From: Bradyrhizobium sp. CCBAU 53338
Lineage (GTDB): Bacteria > Pseudomonadota > Alphaproteobacteria > Rhizobiales > Xanthobacteraceae
DNA length: 64,000 nucleotides
Reading direction: 5' to 3'
Assembly: GCF_015291665.1 (NCBI RefSeq)
Contig: NZ_CP030048.1
Location: forward strand, 5,208,001 to 5,272,000
Part shown: one piece after another, positions 59,635-64,000 of the stretch
Position numbering within the stretch: the stretch's first letter is position 1
Layout of the letters: every line of letters starts with the position of its first letter
Notes under the pieces: model-generated
The model's input: the letters and a program-made list of their open reading frames with translations, nothing else
Database searches by the model: none
What the model was told of the DNA's origin: nothing
Program-made: the position numbers and the translations under genes

Positions 59635-60414
59635 ATGGAGCTGAAATTCTCAAAGGTGGAACGCAAGGGGCCGATCACGATCGTCACGCTGTCGCGGCCC
59701 GAGGTTTACAACGCGCTGCACATCGACGCGCATTTCGAGCTCAACAAAGTGTTTGACGACTTCGCGACCGATCCCGAACAGTGGGTCGCCGTCGTCACTG
59801 GCGCCGGCGACAAGGCGTTCTGCGCCGGCAACGATCTGAAGTGGCAGGCGGCGGGCGGCAAGCGCGGCTGGGACAAGGGCGGCTTCGCCGGCCTCACCGC
59901 GCGCTTCGACTGCGACAAGCCGGTCATCGCTGCGGTCAACGGCGTCGCCATGGGCGGCGGTTTCGAGATTGCACTCGCCTGCGACCTCATCATCGCCTCG
60001 GAGAATGCGACCTTCGCCCTGCCCGAGCCGCGCGTCGGCCTCGCCGCGCTCGCTGGCGGCCTGCACCGCCTGCCGCGCCAGATCGGCCTCAAGCGCGCCA
60101 TGGGCATGATCCTCACCGCACGCCACGTCAGCGCCAAGGAGGGCCATGAACTCGGCTTCGTCAACGAAGTGGTGCCGCAAGGCGAAGCGCTTGCGGGCGC
60201 GCTGCGCTGGGCCGAGATGATCACCAAGAACTCGCCGATGTCGATCCGGGCATCGAAGCAGACCATCCGGAAGGGCCTCGCCGTCTCGCTGGAGCAGGCG
60301 ATCGAGGAGCAACGCGAATATCCCGCGGTGAAGGCGATGGTGGCCTCGCAGGACTACATCGAAGGCCCGAAGGCGTTCTCGGAGAAGCGACCACCGAAAT
60401 GGGTGGGGAAGTAG
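59635..60414 (+). CDS. Enoyl-CoA hydratase (crotonase family)
   Basis: The 259-residue crotonase has AGDKAFCAGNDLKWQAAGGK near residue 58 and both hydratase glutamates in place: GGGFEIALACDLI near 110 and FALPEPRVGLAALAGG near 131. True hydratase or carnitinyl-CoA-dehydratase-like activity is therefore likely, unlike the other three crotonases of the window. Two starts are possible: ATG 59620 with AAGGGAAG, or ATG 59635 with CGGGAG; I give the one closest to the family's start. It is divergent from the acyl-CoA dehydrogenase. Confidence 0.88.
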   Translation: MELKFSKVERKGPITIVTLSRPEVYNALHIDAHFELNKVFDDFATDPEQWVAVVTGAGDKAFCAGNDLKWQAAGGKRGWDKGGFAGLTARFDCDKPVIAAVNGVAMGGGFEIALACDLIIASENATFALPEPRVGLAALAGGLHRLPRQIGLKRAMGMILTARHVSAKEGHELGFVNEVVPQGEALAGALRWAEMITKNSPMSIRASKQTIRKGLAVSLEQAIEEQREYPAVKAMVASQDYIEGPKAFSEKRPPKWVGK

Positions 60415-60429
60415 CGGGTCTCTCCGTCC

Positions 60430-60511
60430 GCCATTACGAGCGAAGCGAAGCAATCCAGATTGCCTCTGTGGATGCAGTCTGGATTGCTTACAAGGGCTCC
60501 TCGCAATGACA
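60430..60511. repeat. Palindromic intergenic repeat (CATTACGAGCGAAGCG type)
   Basis: The arms CCATTACGAGCGAAGCG and GGCTCCTCGCAATGAC enclose AATCCAGATTGC and GTCTGGATTGC. It is a shortened relative of the element at 40261-40376 and lies between convergent genes. Confidence 0.75.
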
Positions 60512-60526
60512 GAGATAGAGCGCCAC

Positions 60527-60904
60527 CTACCCGCCTCGCGACAACTCGCGCTTGTACGACGCATAATTCGGCTGATCAACGGCGAGCTTGTCCATCGTCG
60601 TCTGCCAGAGATGCTCGGCGAGGCCCGGCGTTGCCAAATCAACCTCGCCCTTGGCGATACGCTCGGCGAGCACGCGGTTTAGATCAGTCACCGACCCGTC
60701 CATACCAAGCAGCGCGCGCAGACGCTCGACTTCCCTCGCATCGCTCCCTTCCTCCTGCGTAAGCTGTCGCGTCACTAGATCGAGAATGTTGATGGCGACC
60801 CGCAGCTTGAAAGCCTGGTGGCCGGAGATCAGCGGGGTGATGTCGTTACGGAGGAAATCGGAAACCGCTTTGGTCAACTCGATCGGTATCGGTTCGTCCT
60901 GCAT
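60527..60904 (-). CDS. DUF6285 protein, LvaB-like
   Basis: The 125-residue helical protein matches DUF6285 by pattern: ELTKAVSDFLRNDITPLI near residue 9, HQAFKLRVAINILDLVTRQL near 29, EVERLRALLG near 58, and LAVDQPNYASYKRE near the end. Proteins of this kind accompany aminoglycoside-phosphotransferase-like kinases, as LvaB accompanies LvaA of the levulinate pathway, where it is needed for kinase activity. Here it begins 2 bases after the stop of such a kinase gene, which strongly supports a two-component enzyme. It is the last gene of a three-gene minus-strand unit. Confidence 0.8.
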   Translation of the reverse strand: MQDEPIPIELTKAVSDFLRNDITPLISGHQAFKLRVAINILDLVTRQLTQEEGSDAREVERLRALLGMDGSVTDLNRVLAERIAKGEVDLATPGLAEHLWQTTMDKLAVDQPNYASYKRELSRGG

Positions 60905-60906
60905 GC

Positions 60907-61893
60907 CTAACCTCCCCGCGGCGCAAGCAGCCGTAGCAGATCGATCTCGGTCTCCGAGGCACGGCGGCCGATCATCGCACGTTCCATGGAATGATCCGGC
61001 CCTTCACGGAACCGCTGCATCATGCCGCCGCACATGATGCCCCAGCGCAGCGTACCCATCACTTCCCAGAATTTCACCCGAGCCGGATCGCATTTGCGGC
61101 CCGCGGCCTGGTAGCCTGCGAACAGCTCCTCGCGCGAGCCGAACCCACCGACGGGCTTGTCGATCTCGCCAAACCGCCATGAGTTGACGCAGACCCAGCC
61201 GAGATCTTCCATGGGATCGCCAAGATGGGCGAGCTCCCAGTCGAGAACGGCGCGGACGCCGTCCGAACCGATGATGAGATTGCCGTTGCGGAAGTCACCA
61301 TGAACCAGTGTCGTCTCGGCCGACGGACCGGGATCGTGGTCGCGCAGCCAGCGCAGCGCCAGCTCGAACACGGGCTTCGGCCAATCGAGGCTGCGATAGT
61401 CGCGATCGAACTCGGAGATCTCCTGCGTCGCCGATCTGCTGCGCAGCGCGGGCAGTCTGTCCCGCGGCAACCTGTGCAGGCCCGCGAGCACGCCGCCAAT
61501 CTGCCGCGCCAGCAGTGGGCGCGCTGCCGCGAACTCGTCGTCGCGAAGAATCTTGCGGGCGATGGTCTCGCCCTCGACCCGCTGCATGATGAAGCCGGTG
61601 CCGAGATCCTCATCCGGCGTCAGCACATGCATCACGCGCGGCGACGGCACGCCGGCCTCATAGGCGAGCTGCATCAGTTGCGCTTCCGCAGCGAGTCCCG
61701 CTGCGCGCGTTGGCGCGGCGCCGTAGCCCTTCGGCGAGCGGCGCAGGATCGCGCCGATCGGTCCATCGGGATGCACGATGTCGAAGCGCCAGGTCTCCTG
61801 ACTGGCGCCGCCGGACAGCTTTGCAGCACCGGTGACGCCGGTCGCGCCGCGACACCAGCGCTGGACGCTGCGAAAAAGCTCGGCCTCGATCAT
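60907..61893 (-). CDS. Aminoglycoside phosphotransferase-like kinase, LvaA/ACAD10-11 kinase type
   Basis: The 328-residue protein kinase-like phosphotransferase has an N-lobe beginning KLSGGASQETWRFDI near residue 26, Brenner motif LVHGDFRNGNLIIG near 199, and DFG-equivalent VLDWELAHLGDPMEDLGWV near 219. This subfamily phosphorylates the hydroxyl of hydroxyacyl-CoAs (LvaA, the N-terminal half of ACAD10/11), not antibiotics. Its start overlaps the crotonase stop (ATGA) and its stop is 2 bases from the DUF6285 gene, giving crotonase, kinase, DUF6285 in one operon. The expected dehydrogenase partner is at 7362-8579. Confidence 0.88.
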   Translation of the reverse strand: MIEAELFRSVQRWCRGATGVTGAAKLSGGASQETWRFDIVHPDGPIGAILRRSPKGYGAAPTRAAGLAAEAQLMQLAYEAGVPSPRVMHVLTPDEDLGTGFIMQRVEGETIARKILRDDEFAAARPLLARQIGGVLAGLHRLPRDRLPALRSRSATQEISEFDRDYRSLDWPKPVFELALRWLRDHDPGPSAETTLVHGDFRNGNLIIGSDGVRAVLDWELAHLGDPMEDLGWVCVNSWRFGEIDKPVGGFGSREELFAGYQAAGRKCDPARVKFWEVMGTLRWGIMCGGMMQRFREGPDHSMERAMIGRRASETEIDLLRLLAPRGG

Positions 61894-62678
61894 TTGCCTT
61901 TGAACTGCGCGGCCCGCTTCTCCAGGAAGGCACCGACGCCCTCGCGGAAATCCTGCGTATCGCCGGCGCGCAGCTGGCACTGGAATTCGAGGTTGAGCTG
62001 CTCCTCGAAAGAGTTTTCCGGGCTGTCCCAATAGAGCTTGCGGATCAGCGACAGCGCGATCGTCGGGCCACTGGCGAGATCGCGCGCGAGCTTCATCGCT
62101 TCCTCCATCAGCGCGCCGTCGTCGTAGACGCGGTTGACGAGGCCCCATTCCAGCGCCTTCTCGGCCGGCAGGCGCTCACCCATCAACGACAATTCGACCG
62201 AGCGCGCCTTGCCGATCAGGCGCGGCAAGAGCCAGGTCGAACCGCAATCCGGCACGAGGCCGATGCGGCGGAAGGCCTGCAGGAAATAGGACGAGCGGGC
62301 GCACAGGATCATGTCGCCGAGCAGCGCGAAGCTCATGCCGGCGCCGGCGGCCGGGCCGTTGACCGCGGTGACGATCGGACAGTGCAGGTTGCGGATGCGG
62401 CGCAAGAACGGATGAAAACCGGTTTCGAGCGTCAGGCCGGCCTTGGTTTTCCTCGACTGGTTGTTGCGCCCCTGCAGATTCGCACCGGTGCAGAACGCGC
62501 GGCCGGCGCCGGTCAACACGACGCAGCGCACCTCGTCCCTTTTCTCTTCGATAGTATCGAGCGCATCGGAAAGGCCGCCCAGCATGTCCACGGAGACGGC
62601 GTTCATCACCTCCTGATGATCGAGCCGGAGAATCGCGACCGAACCATCGAATTCGAGCGTGACGTGTTCGAACTGCAT
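61890..62678 (-). CDS. Enoyl-CoA isomerase/hydratase, PaaG-like
   Basis: The 262-residue crotonase resembles PaaG-type isomerases: AGRAFCTGANLQGRNNQ near residue 58, GPAAGAGMSFALLGDMILCA near 108, and YFLQAFRRIGLVPDCGSTWL near 131. The hydratase glutamates are missing and an Asp (PDCG) sits where PaaG has its catalytic Asp. It likely moves a double bond or isomerises a ring-derived enoyl-CoA. It is the first gene of the operon with the kinase and DUF6285 genes. No strong ribosome binding site precedes the ATG at 62678. Confidence 0.88.
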   Translation of the reverse strand: MQFEHVTLEFDGSVAILRLDHQEVMNAVSVDMLGGLSDALDTIEEKRDEVRCVVLTGAGRAFCTGANLQGRNNQSRKTKAGLTLETGFHPFLRRIRNLHCPIVTAVNGPAAGAGMSFALLGDMILCARSSYFLQAFRRIGLVPDCGSTWLLPRLIGKARSVELSLMGERLPAEKALEWGLVNRVYDDGALMEEAMKLARDLASGPTIALSLIRKLYWDSPENSFEEQLNLEFQCQLRAGDTQDFREGVGAFLEKRAAQFKGK

Positions 62679-62858
62679 CGTTTCCTCGTCAGTTGCCGCC
62701 TGCGTCAGTTTCGCAGACCGGAATTACTTCTTGCCAGGCCACATATTTGATTTTTGGCGCGGTCTTGTCCATGGTGGCGAAAGCATACCCCACCGTCATA
62801 TCGCATGATCTTGCGCGCACAGGCTGACGCGCGTCGTGACAAAAACAGGAAACGCGCC

Positions 62859-63638
62859 ATGAACCTTTTCGATCTCACCGGCCGCGTCGCCGTGATCACC
62901 GGCGGCAATGGCGGTATTGGGCTCGGCATTGCACAAGCACTCGCTGGCCAGGGCTGCAACGTCTCGATCTGGGGCCGCAATCCTGACAAGAACAAGGCTG
63001 CTGCCGCGAGCATGGCGGGTCTGTCAGGCAAGGTCGATGCCCGCGTCTGCGACGTCACCGATCCGAATTCCGTCAATGCCGCGATGAAGGCGACGCTCGA
63101 CATTTTCGGTCGGGTCGACGGCTGCTTCGCCAATGCCGGCATCGGCGGCGGCGGCCGCAGGTCCTTCATCGAGCGCACCGAAGAGGAATGGCGCACGATG
63201 TTCGCGACCAATCTCGACGGCGTGTTCCACGCGTTCCAGGCGGCGGCAAGGCACATGACCGAGCGCGCCAATGCGGGCGACCCCTTCGGCCGGCTGGTCG
63301 CGACCTCGAGCCTCGCCTCGATCTTCGGCACCGCGCGCAACGAGCATTATGCGGCGACCAAGGCCGCGATCAACGCGCTGGTCCGCGCCCTCGGCGTCGA
63401 GCTCGCCCGCCACGGCGTCACCGCGAATGCGATCCTGCCCGGCTGGATCAAAAGCGACATGACCGCGGGCATCATGGCCAACGAAAAGTTCGTCGCCAAC
63501 GTGATGCCGCGGATTCCGATGCGTCGCTTCGGCGAGGCATCCGATTTCGGCGGCATCGCCGTGTATCTGATGAGCAAGGCCTCGTCGTATCACACCGCGG
63601 ATACGTTCGTGATCGACGGCGGCTATACGGCGTTCTGA
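62859..63638 (+). CDS. SDR family oxidoreductase
   Basis: The 259-residue classical SDR has the cofactor site ITGGNGGIGLGIAQALAGQG near residue 13, ANAGIGGGG near 90, Ser near 145 in ATSSLASIFG, and YAATK near 159, with VIDGGYTAF at the C-terminus. It would interconvert an alcohol and a ketone. It is divergent from the crotonase-kinase operon across 180 bases; in levulinate-type pathways an SDR (LvaD) performs a related step, so a role there is possible but unproven. ACAGGAAAC precedes the ATG; an upstream frame of 35 codons was rejected. Confidence 0.88.
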   Translation: MNLFDLTGRVAVITGGNGGIGLGIAQALAGQGCNVSIWGRNPDKNKAAAASMAGLSGKVDARVCDVTDPNSVNAAMKATLDIFGRVDGCFANAGIGGGGRRSFIERTEEEWRTMFATNLDGVFHAFQAAARHMTERANAGDPFGRLVATSSLASIFGTARNEHYAATKAAINALVRALGVELARHGVTANAILPGWIKSDMTAGIMANEKFVANVMPRIPMRRFGEASDFGGIAVYLMSKASSYHTADTFVIDGGYTAF

Positions 63639-63644
63639 GTCTCG

Positions 63645-63720
63645 TAGCCCGGATGGAGCGAAGCGCAATCCGGGATGACCAAAAGCAAGACCCGGATTTC
63701 GCCAAGCTCCATCCGGGCTA
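63645..63720. repeat. Perfect 15-bp inverted repeat (TAGCCCGGATGGAGC)
   Basis: TAGCCCGGATGGAGC at 63645-63659 and its exact complement GCTCCATCCGGGCTA at 63706-63720 enclose 46 bases that contain CAATCCGGG and CCCGGATTTCG sub-arms. It sits between two plus-strand genes and may separate their transcripts. Confidence 0.75.
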
Positions 63721-63745
63721 AAATCGTAGTGAGGGGAACGGGCAA

Positions 63746-64000
63746 ATGTTTTCACACATCATGATCGGCACCAACGACCTCGACAAAGCCAAGGCGTTCT
63801 ATGACACGCTGCTTGGCACGCTCGAGGTGCGACCCGCGCGGGTCGACGGGCATCGCATCTTCTACATCACCAAGACCGGCGTGTTCTCGGTGACCAAGCC
63901 GATCAACGGCGAGCAGGCGACCTGTGCGAACGGCGGCACCATCGGCTTTGCTGCCAACTCGCCGGAACAGGTCGACAAGTGGCACGCCGCCGGCGTTGCC
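63746..64000 (+). CDS. VOC-family (glyoxalase-like) protein, 5' part only
   Basis: The first 85 codons before the window end read MFSHIMIGTNDLDKAKAFYD, then VFSVTKPINGEQ and GGTIGFAANSPEQVDKWHAA, a typical vicinal-oxygen-chelate module. The early His is a probable metal ligand; the second half with the other ligands is outside. The function (glyoxalase, dioxygenase or resistance protein) cannot be set. GAGGGGAAC precedes the ATG at 63746. Confidence 0.85.
   Translation, partial: MFSHIMIGTNDLDKAKAFYDTLLGTLEVRPARVDGHRIFYITKTGVFSVTKPINGEQATCANGGTIGFAANSPEQVDKWHAAGVA

Noticed and set aside
1..64000. CRISPR arrays, tRNA or rRNA genes, riboswitches, prophage
   Set aside because: No regularly spaced direct repeats, no cloverleaf or rRNA sequence, no recognised riboswitch and no phage structural genes were seen. 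Short tRNAs are hard to exclude completely by eye.

Overview
The window looks like a chromosomal segment of a Bradyrhizobium-type alphaproteobacterium. Protein-coding DNA is GC-rich with strong third-position G/C, gene families are typical of soil Rhizobiales, and many gene junctions carry the kinds of palindromic intergenic repeats that litter Bradyrhizobium and Rhodopseudomonas genomes. No tRNA, rRNA, CRISPR array or phage module was seen. The genus is inference from style and gene content, not from a marker gene.

Layout. 1-7 kb: the 5' part of ethanolamine ammonia-lyase large subunit (eutB, cut by the window edge), a methyl-accepting chemotaxis protein, a multi-spanning PMT-like membrane protein, a low-molecular-weight phosphatase-like protein, two possible micro membrane proteins, and an RlpA-like exported protein with a small partner. 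7.3-11.3 kb: an ACAD10/11-type acyl-CoA dehydrogenase whose upstream DNA has been replaced by an IS481-family element, followed at once by an IS5-family element that split an older palindromic repeat. 11.3-16.2 kb: an orphan branched-chain-type substrate-binding protein, HdeD, a Rieske-FAD oxidoreductase, an alpha/beta hydrolase and a small hypothetical. 16.3-19.9 kb: an ECF sigma/ChrR anti-sigma pair, a second ECF sigma, TspO and an HD phosphohydrolase. Three TGATCC-N18-TT promoters, before the first sigma, the second sigma and tspO, suggest one small regulon.

20.1-29.1 kb: a block on the minus strand rich in peptide-bond-forming folds: a transglutaminase/DUF2126 amidoligase fusion, a circularly permuted ATP-grasp/alpha-E fusion, a second transglutaminase, and beside them a formyltransferase-like/TPR-ATP-grasp pair. 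This is the best candidate for a poorly described system. 29.2-38.7 kb: homoprotocatechuate meta-cleavage genes (hpaH-F-E-D-G plus a TPP enzyme) divergent from a HpaR-like MarR regulator, with a perfect palindrome overlapping the operon promoter. A HpaI-like aldolase and a UxaA-family dehydratase lie behind the regulator.

38.8-45.1 kb: AlkB with a second 2-oxoglutarate/Fe(II) oxygenase, an amidase/DUF2848 pair, and a Zn-ribbon/thiolase/SDR cassette. 45.1-51.9 kb: PEP carboxylase, a solitary complete ArsA ATPase, a thiolase preceded by an apparent coding remnant, and YccF. 52-64 kb: acyl-CoA catabolism: four crotonase-family proteins, two acyl-CoA ligases, an acyl-CoA dehydrogenase, two SDRs, a phosphotransferase/DUF6285 pair that resembles the LvaA/LvaB 4-hydroxyacyl-CoA kinase, and the start of a VOC-family protein. 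The LvaC/ACAD11-like dehydrogenase expected to work with that kinase is the one at 7.4 kb, about 52 kb away.
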